A stretch of DNA of 64,000 bases from Apricaphanius iberus (lineage: Eukaryota > Chordata > Actinopteri > Cyprinodontiformes > Aphaniidae), in the NCBI GenBank assembly GCA_028564705.1, contig JAPXFQ010002850.1, forward strand, positions 248,001-312,000, given 5' to 3'. The notes beneath the pieces are model-generated. The model made no database searches. It worked only from the letters and a program-made list of their open reading frames with translations, and was not told the origin of the DNA. Position 1 is the first letter of the stretch; the number at the start of each line of letters is the position of its first letter. Positions 1-11,969 of this stretch are shown piece after piece. The translations under genes and the position numbers were made by a program.

Positions 1-115
1 CTTTTTCACAGTCTATGGCTCGTACACATGGGAGTGATGGAAGCCGTGACAGTTCAAACGTTCTATTTTGGCGAAGCCAACGCCTCAGCTACAGTCCTCA
101 ATATTACTGCTCTGT

Positions 116-146
116 GATAGATAGACAGATAGATAGATAGATAGAT
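116..146. repeat. (GATA)n microsatellite
   Basis: Seven or so GATA/GACA units follow a short stretch of ordinary sequence at the left edge of the window. No adjacent LINE tail can be recognised, so it is listed as a simple repeat only. Confidence 0.9.
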
Positions 147-1101
147 TTGTTTTTTTTATAATTTCAAACAGAATATAATAGTAGAGAATAATCATTCATT
201 TTTCCACTATTACAAATTATCAGTAACAGCAACAAAATGGCAGGTAATATATGCATTCATATTCATACCAAAAGAAAAGTATTAAAACAGAATTAAGAAT
301 AATATGTAGTACATAAAGGGGAACAAAATACTAAACCAAAGTTCTGTGCAGTTTCAAAAAAATAAAGTGGCATAGATTACAATGTACAACTGAGAAGAAT
401 AATTTGAAAACAAAAAAATAATTAGGCCTAATGAATGTACAGAATTTCCCAATTCTGAGAATAATAAAGTGTATCCAATTATAATTATTATAAGCGCGGA
501 GAGGTAGGGGGAACACCATAGACTGTAAAAAAGGTCACAAAGCAGAGCAGCCAGCGGCCATTGGGGAACACATACTGACGGGGAAACGCAGACTGACGTA
601 ACACCGGCATCATTTTCTGGCATACAATGTAAAGGTCAAATATCTTTTTCCCTAGTTGTTCATAACTTTTTACTAATCGACAAACATCAGAATTGGATAT
701 GGAACCGACATAATGTTTCTTTATTTAAATGTTTTTTGTTTTTTTTTGCAATACCAACAAAAGTTGCTGTTAATTTTTTTACATGAAAACAGCGTATCAG
801 TAAGATGATAAACTTGCCGAGTTCAGCCCCTCAACCAAATGCAATTTACTATGAAAGAGTGAAAGTCAAAATACATCCTTATGAGGCGGTTATGCTGCAG
901 GTATGTTTTTGCTTTTGAATGAAAAGAGCAATCTGATTTTATGGTTGACAATGGTGATGCATATCAGTGCAGGGGATGATAGTAATGGGGAATAAATCGA
1001 GGGTCGTTTTTATAGCCTTTTCAGCCTTTCATGAACCCTGTTTTTTCACTCTGGCATTAGATCACTGTATCAATCAACCAAACCTAACCTTTAAGACTTC
1101 A
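147..1101. other. AT-rich region, no gene recognised
   Basis: Short open frames here are low complexity and lack recognisable domains. No RNA gene or transposon end was recognised. Confidence 0.6.
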
Positions 1102-1245
1102 GCTACCGTGATTTTCGGACTATTTAGGGTCCATGAATATAAGACACCCCAGCTACATATTTTATAAATTTTGTACATATATAGGCCAGACCTGAAGATA
1201 AGCTGCAAATGTGTGCATGTCATATTTACATAGAAAGAAGGTACA
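1102..1245 (+). mobile_element. MITE-like fragment with TACCGT...GGACTAT end
   Basis: The segment opens with CTACCGTGATTTTCGGACTA and continues with a decayed run of the 'ATATAAG.C.CC' type that is frequent in teleost genomes near the ends of a small non-autonomous DNA element. A related but distinct end lies at 48400. The far end of this copy could not be found, so the right boundary is approximate. The family match comes from memory of teleost repeats, not from a search. Confidence 0.5.
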
Positions 1246-2333
1246 CATAAGATTTTTTTCGTGTTTTAATTTAAGACATGCTTTTTCTTTTCAAACTCCG
1301 ATTTAAAATCAGCAGTATGGCATCAACACAACACGACAGTAACATGCTTGGTTAGAAAATACAAATTACTTTAGCTACAGTCTTCAGGACCCCACATGCC
1401 GCAGGCAAAAAGGTATTTTACACCATAGTCTCCCTCTTTGCTACTGAGTTACTTCCGGATAATTTATACTCCTCCACTTGGCAAAATGCTTAAATCCAGC
1501 AAGTTGCCTCGTCTAATTTGAGCTAATGGTATGTTCAGAACGAGCGCTGCCGCATGACATTTCATTGTCATGGTGCATTTTAACACATTACTTGAAAAGT
1601 ATAACACTGGGTGAAAAGTAAAACACTACTTCCAGCCTGGGAGCTGGTGTTCCACCATTGTCATGGCACAGATCCCTCTTTTAAGTTCAACCTCGGGGCA
1701 AAGCCTGTACTGTAAGGTCCTTAGCCTCTTGCAGCTGCGTCACCTTGCCAAAAACAATGTTCCCGTGGGCAGTCCAAAGCTAGGTAGACAAGGCCATGAA
1801 TGCTAAGTAAACATTATGACTAATGGTTGTTGGGCTTTTTCCAACTCAGTCGTTTTCTGGTCTCATACGCAGCATGCTTTTAGAACAAAGAGTGACTGAT
1901 TTTAATGAAAGAAAACTCAGTTTTTTCAAGATTTTCAGTGAAGGAGAACTTTAACATATTTATTTCAACGGTACAGAGCCAAGGGTCTCTCCTTGTAACA
2001 TAGCATATCTGCCTCTCCTGCCGGTTTGTGTGTGAGACAGTGTGTTATATCAGCGCTCCAGCTAGACAAAACAAGATAACATACTGCATCAGTATAGGTA
2101 AAAGGTCCATGGTTCTCCAGCATTGTGTAATAATCCCTCGCTGCCTTTACCCCAACTACCAATCACTAAACAAAACTAATCTTCATATAATTTTCCTACT
2201 GTAATCACATATTGATGAGAGACATTTTCCTTTTATACTTCTCCATTGGTGCCAAGCAATTCCCCATTTGGAGACCGGGGTTGTAGACCTTTTCTGGCAG
2301 GTCTACTCAAGGCGCAAAACCCACAGAAAGCGA
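1246..2333. other. No gene recognised
   Basis: Unique-looking AT-rich sequence, possibly including the interior of the MITE that begins at 1102. Open frames are short and carry no domain that I recognise. Confidence 0.5.
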
Positions 2334-2370
2334 GTTTTGATTGATGCTGGAAAGCTTTTTACTAGAAGTG
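2334..2370 (+). repeat. Short dispersed repeat end, copy 1
   Basis: About 37 bp reading GTTTTGATTGATGCTGGAAA and then GCTTTTTACTAGAAGTG recurs almost exactly at 24904-24939, and its first part recurs at 47998-48027. At 24904 it lies next to a larger composite repeat, so this is probably one end of the same non-autonomous transposon family. Confidence 0.55.
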
Positions 2371-3603
2371 GAGGGGCCTAATAGGGTATTAAGCTGGGAT
2401 ATCTGTGTTGTCCTAGTTCAACTTATCCGTGATCCGCTTGTACAAAAACAGGATAAGGACCATAAAGATTTGTTATGGTATAAATTACCATGAAGATTTA
2501 TTCTGTGAAGCTAGTCTGTTCCAGACCAGACTAAATTCCAGGATGTATTTAATCTCCTTCCTTATATCAGTCATTAATCAACACAAATTTAAATCTATAA
2601 TTATTCCAATGCTGCCTACACATTTCTATCACATAATATAAACATCCATGGTCATTAATGTAATTTTTTGGCATAAATTATGATTTTAGATGATATTGCA
2701 ATTTCCCATAAATTACAAGGCAATAAATAAAATAACTCCACAGACTTCAACAATAAAGTCATACATTTAAATAAATAAAGTCATAATTTGGTAACCTGTA
2801 TATACTGTTTATATATATAAATATATGTTTTTTACATTTTTTCAGTGATTGAAGATCGGCTATAATAGCTGATCAGTTTTACAGATTTTTATGAAAGTAC
2901 CTCCTAGTTACGTTTGACGGTGATTGTGCAATAATTCAAAGCTCTGTAGCAGTGCAAACAAGGACTCTTTATTACCACAAATCAGCAATGCAGATTAAAC
3001 ACAATTTGAATATGTGTAATCTTCAACAAATAATCTTAACCATACTTTAAACAATATAATATAGGGATATAAACTTCCCTTCTTGCATTTACACACAACA
3101 GTAAATTGAAATAAACGGAGAAAAACTCTCCTCAGCTTCCACAGCAAGGAGGAGGAAAAAAGCCTTCAAACAGCATCGGAAATCTATGCGGAGTTCGGGA
3201 GCATAGGATATTTCGGCTTTTAGTAAAAACACCAATAATAATATTGAGATCAACAAACAGAACAATGTGGGCTTTCTAAGATGTATTCACTAAAATATAT
3301 AGAATGAATGCGATCCCATGAAAGTGGAGGGCAGCATTGTGCACACTAGCCTATAGCCTGCTGGAAATACTTTTTTTAATAATAATAATGTACCAAGTAA
3401 GTGTTTTGCTTTTTACTTTTGTCTGAAATATCAAACTGAAGTTTACCTTAAATTTTCTAAGATTTTGATTTCATGATATTTACTATATACTAAATGCAAT
3501 AATGGTGATGCTCATTGATGAAATTAATCTTATTAATAAGTGAAGTAGAGTTACGTGCAAAAATATATATTTTAGTTTATAAGTTTCAATACTAGAGGCA
3601 AAA
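2371..3603. other. No gene recognised
   Basis: AT-rich sequence with short open frames only. No transposon coding motif was seen on either strand. Confidence 0.5.
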
Positions 3604-3833
3604 TTATGGGTCCAGACTCGAATTAGAGGTTAAGAGTTTGGAGGCCCAAAAAGAGCCTTGGCTGTTGCTAATGTTCTGCTGCTCTGGCAGATGGCTCCCT
3701 TGATGGATTGGGGGAGGGGGTATAAATTGAATCATGTTTAAATCTTTATTGGGGGTGATATATGTGGGGTAATTTTTATTATTATTTATAAAGCACTTTG
3801 AACTGTATTTAAGTATGAAAATCAATTGAAAAA

Positions 3834-3872
<39 letters not shown>
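3604..3872 (+). mobile_element. LINE 3' end with (GATT)n tail
   Basis: The right part reads AAAGCACTTTGAACTGTATT and leads into eight or nine GATT units (3834-3870). Teleost non-LTR retrotransposons with a SRLDYC-type C-terminus commonly end in an AAGCACTTTG...ATAAA segment followed by a TTGATTGA tail. Only untranslated 3' sequence seems to remain and no coding motif survives. The left boundary is approximate. This could be the same family as the coding fragments at 38.4 and 39.9 kb, but no overlap exists to prove it. Confidence 0.5.
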
Positions 3873-5094
3873 ATCCATTTAAATTACATTTTTAAAAATC
3901 CTCTGCCACCATTTAACTAAAGCATGCATATTAACTAAAATAATACAAAACATATTTGACAGCTTGTGCTCACCAGGATCACTGCTAAAACAGTACAATG
4001 TTCGAGCAGGCACATGAAAGAACCAGAATACTATTTTATTTGATTTTGACTTGCTGCCACGTCCTTTGTATTTTGGTATATGAATTAAAAGTATTTTTTC
4101 TTAGTAACATTATTAGCTCAGCTATGTATCAAAGAGTTATAGTCTGATGGAGTCAGATTTACACAATTTCACTCATTTCTACAGTCTATTTTAACAAAAA
4201 ATGTGACTGATTCATTATGAGAGTACAACTGTATTTTTGGAAATGTGAATGAACTATATGGAATATAATAGGTATGTTTCAGCGGAGCAGTGTTTTATTA
4301 TGCTCTTCATTTAGGCGATCGGCAACACTTTGCCACATTTTTTTTCTCTTTGCTTACTCACTGTTGCAGTGTTGTCTTTCTTTGTAATTATGTCTTCTCC
4401 TCATATGCCTTCATGCTTTAGTCAGGGTAAAAGAAGTACCCAAATTTACATGGTGAATCAGTAAATCTTGGCTTTTGTTGAGGGAGCCATGAGTGCGCAC
4501 TTATCCAGGATAGGTTACACCTAGCTTGATGAATCCGTCTCTGCAAAATCCTGGCTTGGTCTTTGTAAAACCAGTTAAGCCTGGATGCTCTTTTTTTGGC
4601 CTCAATGAGCTAGACTTTCTTAATCCTACTTTTTTGCAATAGGCCCCAGCTCACTAATCTCTCTGAAAACACATGTTAACAAACAAACAAGCAAACAAAC
4701 ACAGTAATCTGTTTTGTTGTTCTGTACACCACCTAATGCTGGGCGTACACCAGAGGATGTTCAAAGTATCAGACTAAAGCCTGGTAGTCTTTCGAAATCT
4801 TGCTGGAGTCTCAGCGCACTCCTGTCGTCTTGATCGTTAAATGTAAGGTGATAATCTGCAGTTGGCGACCCGATTTATGCTAGTCTTTCTCTAGTCTTTT
4901 GAATCAAACAAAGTTTGAGATCCTGGCAGGGGTTAGGTGATGAAATAATTTTTGAGGGGTAAGAATCCGTACCCTCGGTTTATTAAACCGTGCACGTAGC
5001 TTTGTGATCTGTTCCCTCCGTTTATTCAACTATCTGGCCGTGTTAGGAGGTGCTGTCCGCTTCATACTGTACCCTGGCTGCAAGGAATGTATCT
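3873..5094. other. No gene; possible repeat near 4440-4640
   Basis: No coding signal was recognised. The stretch around 4440-4640 (CAGGATAGGTTACACCTAGC and its surroundings) resembles teleost interspersed repeats built on 'CCAGGATT' motifs, but no boundary could be drawn. Confidence 0.4.
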
Positions 5095-5172
5095 TGCTTC
5101 TATGGCATACTGGTTAACATGCAGGGTTATCACCTTAAGAATGATAGTTTCAAAACCTGCTTATGACATTGT
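5095..5172 (+). repeat. tRNA-derived SINE head (decayed), candidate
   Basis: TGGCATACTGGTTAACATGC resembles a tRNA A-box context (TRGCNNAGYGG). It is followed about 40 bp later by ATAGTTTCAAAACC, which resembles a B box (GGTTCRANNCC) with one extra T. Box spacing fits a tRNA-like RNA polymerase III promoter. The tRNA cloverleaf is not maintained, so this is more likely a SINE head or tRNA pseudogene than a functional tRNA. Confidence 0.35.
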
Positions 5173-5597
5173 TTTGCACCTTACCACAAATTAATTATTA
5201 TTTTTTTGTTCCTGCGGGAAAGTAGGCAATAAAAATAAGTTTCATATTTATGAATAACAGATTTGTAGCCACCTATGGAGCCTGGCAGGGTCTATACACA
5301 ACTAATACAATATTGGTGTTGCATGGCTGAAAAATGGCCTAGAAATGGGACATAAATTACAAAGTGTATGCCAACCATGTCCCCTGGAATAGAGGCACAA
5401 ACCAGCGCTATCTGTGCATCTGCAAGGAGCAAGTGTTACAGCATAAACACCTTGCATTAAAAAGATATGTGTTAACCAGTTACGTACTTGTTGATATAGC
5501 ACCCATTCTGAATTCAAGCCTTTATTTGACGTAACAACAATCTCGGCAAAGAATGTACAACATTTGCACATAAAGAAAATGTATAATTCTGTAGGTG

Positions 5598-5631
5598 TGC
5601 ACTTCGCGGTGTTCTTACGCCGCGAAGTGCA
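5598..5631. repeat. Perfect 12-bp inverted repeat (hairpin)
   Basis: TGCACTTCGCGG (5598-5609) is followed by a 10-nt spacer and then by its exact reverse complement CCGCGAAGTGCA (5620-5631). The GC-rich stem stands out in AT-rich surroundings. About 600 bp downstream, TGCATTAT.. and CGGTTATA.. motifs recur in inverted form near 6130-6160. This suggests that the hairpin is one arm of a non-autonomous foldback-type transposon ending near 6.2 kb. Confidence 0.8.
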
Positions 5632-6980
5632 TTATAACCGTCTAATGCATGGCTCCGAGTTGTTTAATCTGCTTATATCATGGTCCCACAAACGTAACAT
5701 TTTATAACAAATGTTCATTTCATGTACTGAACTCGTCAAATATCCCACACTACAGGGGCTATTTTATGTGGGTCTTTAGTCTGTCTACTGTCTGAATGCT
5801 CGTCACAGATCGAGCCATTCTCTCACTGCTGGGAGGATCACCGTCAGGCGCAACAAACACATCAGCACACGCAGCATTGCCAGAATCACAACACATTATG
5901 ACTATTCCTGCACTTTTACGTGGAAATAAACACCGGTAGTATACAGCGGTCCTGGGCAGGAGCTAATCTGAAGCTAGTAGCTAATTTGCTTATCATTACT
6001 ATGGAAACAGCTGTACTGGAGCACTTCAGCTCAACGACTTGTCACTTAACGTTTATTCAGCTGTTGTGTGTTGCTAAGGCGACGTCCGCTGTGGAGTGAT
6101 AGACCAGTGATTTTACTACCGGACTACGTGTGCGGTTATACGAAAATAATGCACGCTTGTCAGCACCCACCAGCCAATCAGAATCAAGTATTCACCCAGA
6201 ACATGGCATAATTACAAAATAATCACTTTTTGTCTAAGATGGAGCCATAAAACCATCATACTGTCCTGTCTGAATGTGTGAAAGTAGCTTTATAATAACT
6301 AGAATTCGGTAAAAATAAAATTACAAATGTAAATTTAAATATTGTACCAATGTAACGTACATTTTAAAGACTTGAAACTGTTTAGTTTATAATTATTTCT
6401 ACATACTTTCATAAATCGTGTTTTAACACATTCCATCTGTCAGCTATTATCATTTGTTATATTCTGATTCTAATCATTCACAACAGACTCCAGATTCTCT
6501 TGCCCTACCCAAGAAGGTGATATGATTTATTAACGTGAATTTAAAAGTTTACAGTTAGAAGCTCTTCTCAGCGCTCAGTGTCACACTCTAAACCACCCGT
6601 AAGGAACATCACCTAATTTACATTATAACACAATGCAGCCTGACAATCTTTTATTTGCTGCTGGTTATGATGCAACTGTGATGCTCATAGGCTGCATTAA
6701 TAAGTCTTTCACAGACTGGGAAAATATCGCAATTTTTTTCCTTTCCTTCTATTCTCACTTATCTAGCATCGATTGACAGGGGCCTGCCTGTTGACGCACA
6801 TGAGCCTTGCTTGTTAACCCTCGCTTGAATCAGCGTGGATTAAATTCACCTGAGCTTCATTGGTGGAACTGAATCAGCCGAGTGAACTGTTACGCTAATT
6901 CAAGCAAGGGTATTTCAAATAAGCCTCAATTTGTTGAGCTCGCTTCATGGAATATCCCCTACTTGTTAAAATTTGCCAAA
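5632..6980. other. Probable non-autonomous transposon interior; no gene
   Basis: The part up to about 6240 contains CACCAGCCAATCAGAATCAA, a teleost MITE-type 'CCAATCAGAATC' stretch, and no open frame of note. The part at 6780-6960 also looks like an interspersed repeat. No coding motif was recognised. Confidence 0.4.
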
Positions 6981-7083
6981 AGACTATATTAGGTAAACTT
7001 ACCTTGCCATATAAGCATCTAGTGCCCAAAAGCTGCATGACTACTAATTAAATTGACAATAGAGCACCATTCTTTTCAACAAT
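6981..7083 (+). repeat. Dispersed repeat shared with 25491-25594
   Basis: About 100 bp align by eye with 25491-25594. Both contain CTACTAATTA, an AGTATC/AGTGCC block and GCACCATTCT in the same order and spacing, at roughly four-fifths identity. The second copy closes the composite repeat that starts at 24904, so this is probably an isolated end of the same family. Confidence 0.6.
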
Positions 7084-8134
7084 GACGATAATGTCACCAC
7101 ACCTTCACTAAAGGGAGAAATATAAGCCTCACCTGAATAAATCCAAGCAGTTAAATCCACTCCAATATCTGGTCTCCCCTTTGGACTTCCTTATCTGGAG
7201 ATCTTATCTCCATTTCCCTGTGAAGTGTTCCCAGTTCCGTTATCATCATTATCATCACCACATTATAAGTTTCAATAAAAACCATTTTAACATATGGTCT
7301 CCCTAGTGGTGTTCTTGATGTGGGTCAAGATGCTTAATTCAAACATGGCAGATCACATTTTAGGTTTATGATTAATTTATGCCTGAACCCTAATTTACAG
7401 ATTATCTGTTAGAATCTACAAATAAGAAGGTTTCAGGAATCTTCATCTTATGTTTAAATAATTCCTATGTAACAATTATACCTGTTTCACACTTTTGAGC
7501 CCAGGTTGTCTGTTCCAGGAGAGGTTGGGAGATTTATTCATTTTACAGAGTGTTTCGTCAGTTTGCATGTTTTGACAGCCATGAACATAACTCTGCTGGT
7601 GTAACTTTTGTAGTTCTTTATGAAAGCTACTAAATCAGTCCTTAGTCCTTGAGTTTTTAATAAATCACAGCCATATACACAACAAAATGCAGACAATGTT
7701 ATTAATTGCAGTCTGTTCCAGATTATTTTTATTCCACACTCTACTTTAGTACAGCCACTGCAGAGGTTAATGAAATTGAATTACAGTGGGTCTAAACAGA
7801 ACCATTTCAGAAGTCATCTCTGCTTTATTATCATGGGATCATGTTTGTCCACATACTGGTTGTGTTGTCTATGCTGGACTGAGCTTCAGGGCTGGTTTAT
7901 GTCCCTCTCATTCCCTAGTTGTCTTACTCTGAGCAGCCTAATTAAAACTACCAGCTGCCACTGGCCTCACGCACCATCAGTTTTATTTAAACATTGAAAT
8001 TAACAGCTGATTCATCACAAGCAGCTTTTCATCAAAGTGGCGGTTTTACACCTTAAACAAAATGTGCACAAACAATTACCCATTGATTAAAAATAATTTA
8101 GAATGCAGCACAGATGGATCAATATTATGGAGCC
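7084..8134. other. No gene recognised
   Basis: Short open frames only, with no domain or repeat boundary that I can name. Confidence 0.5.
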
Positions 8135-8300
8135 AGGGGTCTCATTTATAAAGCTTGCTTATGCATGAAACGGGGTCTGAAAATTCCGTATGTAACATGC
8201 TATGTCAAGATTGGGATTTATAGTGTAAATCTTGGTGGAAAAATAAGCCCAACTTTAAGCACTTTATAAACCTTGCATACTGTACGCTCTTTTTAGAGAT
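8135..8300 (+). mobile_element. MITE-like fragment with GGGTCTCATTTATAAA end
   Basis: GGGGTCTCATTTATAAAGC starts a stretch containing decayed 'CGGGGTCTGAAAA' and 'GATTTATA' motifs, an arrangement I associate with a common teleost small DNA element. The right boundary is not defined and there is no coding capacity. Confidence 0.4.
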
Positions 8301-9209
8301 GGAGGACACTGACAGTGCAGCCGATGAGACGGCAAGATTCCTGAATTTAAGCACATTTTCATACTTGTTGGCCCAGGCATAGACACAACACTTCTATCTC
8401 TGGACTAAGAATTAAAATGAGAATCTGAATGAGAATAAGTTGCGTTTAGGAATTATATGACAGTATATTTATATGGGAGGGTCTTGAGACCCCCCAAGAC
8501 GATGGTTTAACTGTAGCTTAACTAATAGCTACTAGCTGGTGTCAGCTTATGTGCTCTGTTCATGGGGGATGCAGCAGTTAATACAGCAGTTAATAATGTT
8601 ACCAAGTGTTGTTGTGAGTTGTATGAGAACTGGTGAGAGTTACTTGTTAGGGAAAATGAAATGTGTGGTTCCTTGTGAGGAGGAAATTTGAGTAAATTGA
8701 CAGTTGCCTGCTAAATGTTGCTACAAAATTTGAGTGGGACGCTAGTCATGCTACAGTATTTAAAGATGGGAAGAAGCGATTGCGATCCTCTTTTGGATTT
8801 CAATGCATAAGGTCATGATGTAATTTCAATTGATTTGGATTTTTAAAAAATGAGATTGTTACACCCCTAATCCGCATGGTTAATATGTGCAGTGATGTAG
8901 CCTCAACAAATAGAAGAAAAAAGGATAGTAATAATATTTCATAGGTTTCCAGTTGATGAAATACGCCGATGTCTATGGTTGAGGTAGAGTGGAAGATCCA
9001 TCCAGATGGTGGGATCCAGTCTCATGACAAAATCTGCTCACTTTCCCTCACTGAAGGTATGATGTTAAAATATATGTATGTCTTCTTTGCTTCTGCTGTG
9101 TAAAGTGGAGATATGATGATCAAAAAATTTTACATATCCCCATATATAATCAAAGCAAGTGCAACTTTTTAGTTTTACTGTTTAATATTTTAGAGTCAAA
9201 TTGTTCAAA
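8301..9209. other. No gene recognised
   Basis: AT-rich sequence without a convincing open frame, RNA gene or repeat boundary. Confidence 0.5.
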
Positions 9210-9247
9210 AATATCAGTCACACGGTCAAATATCAGTCACACGGTCA
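9210..9247. repeat. 19-bp tandem duplication
   Basis: AATATCAGTCACACGGTCA occurs twice back to back with no mismatch (9210-9228 and 9229-9247). Confidence 0.95.
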
Positions 9248-9271
9248 AAATAAGAATCATGAACAAGAGTC

Positions 9272-9316
9272 TGAGTGTGTGTGGGGGTGTGCATGTCTGT
9301 GTGTGTGTGTGTGTTT
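9272..9316. repeat. Imperfect (GT)n microsatellite
   Basis: A GT-rich run with a GGGG and a CATGTCT interruption. The longest uninterrupted part is about ten GT units. Open frames across it on both strands are simple-repeat artefacts. Confidence 0.85.
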
Positions 9317-10714
9317 GTAGAGGGTAGACTCAATGCCAGGTGGAGGGCAAAAAACATTTTAAGATCAGGGCCAGTACAGTACAAAATTTCAAGTTTTATT
9401 CTTTTAAATATTGCAATCAATAATACAAGTTTTATTGTTTTTAGTTTATTTAAAAGCAATTTCTAGCCATTGAATTAGAAAATCACTGCATGCAAAGTAA
9501 AGAAGTTGCAAAAGTCTCTGAAAAATTCTTGTAATTGGCCATAGCATTATTTATTGGTGTACCTTTATTATCTATTTGTTGTTATGACTTAAAAGCTGTT
9601 TTAGATAAAACATATACCTTTTTTTCTATGTTGTAACTGAAATTATATTGCAATATAATTCCACACTGCAAGTCAACCTGCACTTAGGCGCATTCACACA
9701 GCTGCACACATAAGCTAGGGTGCCTGGATGTTAGCTGTTGTGAATGAAGTGAAGTTATTTCCGTAGACCCTCAGCTGCTAGCGAAAGTATCAACCCATTG
9801 CTTTTGAAGCTCACATCTAAAAATGTCCCATAAAAAGTAAACAAAGATAGCCTACTGTCCCAACTATTTGAAAAGCAGCAGTTACAGAAAGCTAAACATG
9901 TCACAATTCCTAAATGTGCATTATTTGATATTTATGTTAAATATTTAATAAAACTTGAAATGAATTAGACTAAATTAATCTATTCTATTCCTAGTTAATG
10001 AGAAATACATATTTTAATATTCACATTTTTGAAATTTCATTAATATTTTTACCTCATGGCTGTGGGGTGAAGTTATAACTTGATTTTATCTCTCCACTTT
10101 AAATTTCTCGGATATGCACAATCATCAGAATCACAATACACCGTCTCTTCATCATTCCAAAAATGCAATGATTGGCTGTTTATGTTTGTTTTAGTCGCCT
10201 TATTCTTCTTCTTCTACTACTGTGTTGTTGTTGATTTGCACTTCCAGATCTCGTTACTTCCCGCTTCACGGGGGGGTTGGTTTCCAATCACATTATCTGG
10301 GTCCCATAGTCCGATCACTCAAACTCCAATTTCATTCAACTCCAGTCAAATTAGTGTGTATACATCCAGTTCAAAATTGCAATTGTACTAAGGCAATAGT
10401 TCAACTTTCTCTACCTGCTTGTAAATGCATGTCTACAGTCTCAGATGAATACAGCCCAGCCGCAGTAGCTCAATAGCAACATTGTACCCTAATGGAAGAA
10501 AGCAAACCTATTTTTGCATTGCATGGTATACCTCTAATGAATATGATATATTATTTTGCGATTCCTATAAATTTCTTGATGAATATTGATTATTGTTAAT
10601 CATGGTTGTATACTATGAAAATAATATTGCTGGAGGTGTTTTTAAGTCTTGCTCTATGTGGCCCTTTTTAACTTTGAGCACCTGCCCCTCTGAAGGTCTC
10701 CGCATGGCTTTACA
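9317..10714. other. No gene recognised
   Basis: AT-rich DNA; the overlapping frames around 10.08-10.48 kb have no recognisable domain and look coincidental. Confidence 0.5.
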
Positions 10715-11969
10715 GTTCGTTCACACCAAATACGACCAATGCAACCGAAAAGCATTGGTCACGCCCCTAGCTGGACGCTTGAACATTCGCACCTTGTAGT
10801 GTGTCCAAAGCGAACTGGTGGCGCTTCAAAATATGCCATTTTCATGGGTGTGAAGCCAGAAATACACAACTAGTGGAAGGACCCTGACCAGGGACCGCTC
10901 TGTAGCAGTCAGCTGGCCTCCTCCCTCCCTCCCTCCTTCTCCTGACCCTCCGGGAGCTCCCAGTTGATTCTTGTCTCTGAGCTGACCGCGTTCAAAGTTC
11001 GGCCCAGCCTCGGCGGTAGAGCTAGGACAGCTCCTGCGGGGGAAGACCCAGTCAAGCAGGGGCGGAAGGATCCAGAACCTGGGATCGTGGCACCATCGAG
11101 CCCAGCATGTGCGAGCACTGCTGCTGGTGGACTATGGTCTCCAAGCTGACAGAGGACTGGGTGGACTACATGTTCGGCCTGGCCTACGGCGGAGCTGGGA
11201 CCGTTGAGGTGGGGGTTTGGAGAGTTAAAGACCAAGTCGAGCTGTGGTGGAGGGATCCATAAACACCAGCTCCTCGCCGCGTCGGAGAACCTGGCCTGCT
11301 CGCCCAGTTTGAGGAGCCATTGTCCTGCAAAGGTCCAAGCTTCGCCCGCCAAGACACCAACTACTAAGCTGAATGGCTGTCCACATGTATGCAGTTAGTA
11401 AAAGTGTATAATACAGTAGGTGAGTGGCACGGGACGTGCTGTGGTGGAGTCATTACCAGGCCTGGGTTGTGTTGTAGCCAACATCTCTAGAGAGTGTCTA
11501 AATAGTCTAACCTCTTTATAATGTTTTTTTGTTTTTTTAGTCCGGTTTCTGTATAGAAAACAGCTTGTGTGATGTAGATTGGGGTGATTAGCCAGGGTAT
11601 TTATCAGTATTTCCTCCTTGTCCTGCTGATGCTGTGACTCCATTGACTCAGTCACAGTATCACTAATACCCCGCCATCTGATTTGTTGAACTGGTGCGAC
11701 ATAAAGCCAAAGTTTAGATTTTTCCAACTTGAGTGGCAGATGCGACACATGTGAATGCACAAAATGCACCACATAAAATGCAGTGCGTATTTTCGGTCGC
11801 GCCTCAAACGCATCAGTCACACTAATCAGGCAGAAAAGCGCTTTCACGACGTAAATCTGCTTCTGATGCGTCCCGGGACCCCCAGTCGCGGTTCATTGCG
11901 CTCCTCCATTGACTTTACATATAAACCTGACTCTCTGGTTGCGTTCGTCGTGTTCCTTGTGAATGCACC
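10715..11969. mobile_element. DNA-transposon relic with diverged terminal inverted repeats
   Basis: The left end (TTCACACCAAATACGACCAA, then TGCAACC) and the reverse complement of the right end (TTCACAAGGAACACGACGAA, then CGCAACC) agree at about 21 of 28 positions. They bracket 1.25 kb. 'TTCACAC' ends and an internal minus-strand MADF-like frame fit the PIF/Harbinger type, but no DDE transposase is present. The GC-rich block at 10.88-11.39 kb could be a separate insertion. Boundaries and superfamily are inferred; no target duplication could be fixed. Confidence 0.4.
11395..11847 (-). pseudogene. MADF-like fragment in transposon relic
   Basis: A 150-residue minus-strand open frame sits inside the inverted-repeat relic. 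Its central part reads EEILINTLANHPNLHHTSC and then LYRNRTKKTKK. This resembles the MADF fold pattern (hydrophobic LI..V...P.L.d.....Y.nr..k...w..I) found in the accessory DNA-binding proteins of PIF/Harbinger transposons and in Adf-1-like factors. The tryptophan usually found after the basic cluster is replaced (KKHYKEV). The flanking residues look non-homologous, so only a decayed exon is likely to remain. Identification is by pattern only. Confidence 0.3.

Noticed and set aside
5095..5172. Functional tRNA gene
   Set aside because: Only box-like motifs remain; the acceptor and anticodon stems do not pair, so at most it is a SINE head.
10909..11352. 147-residue minus-strand frame
   Set aside because: It comes from a GC-rich block where stops are rare, with no recognisable domain and no conserved pattern.
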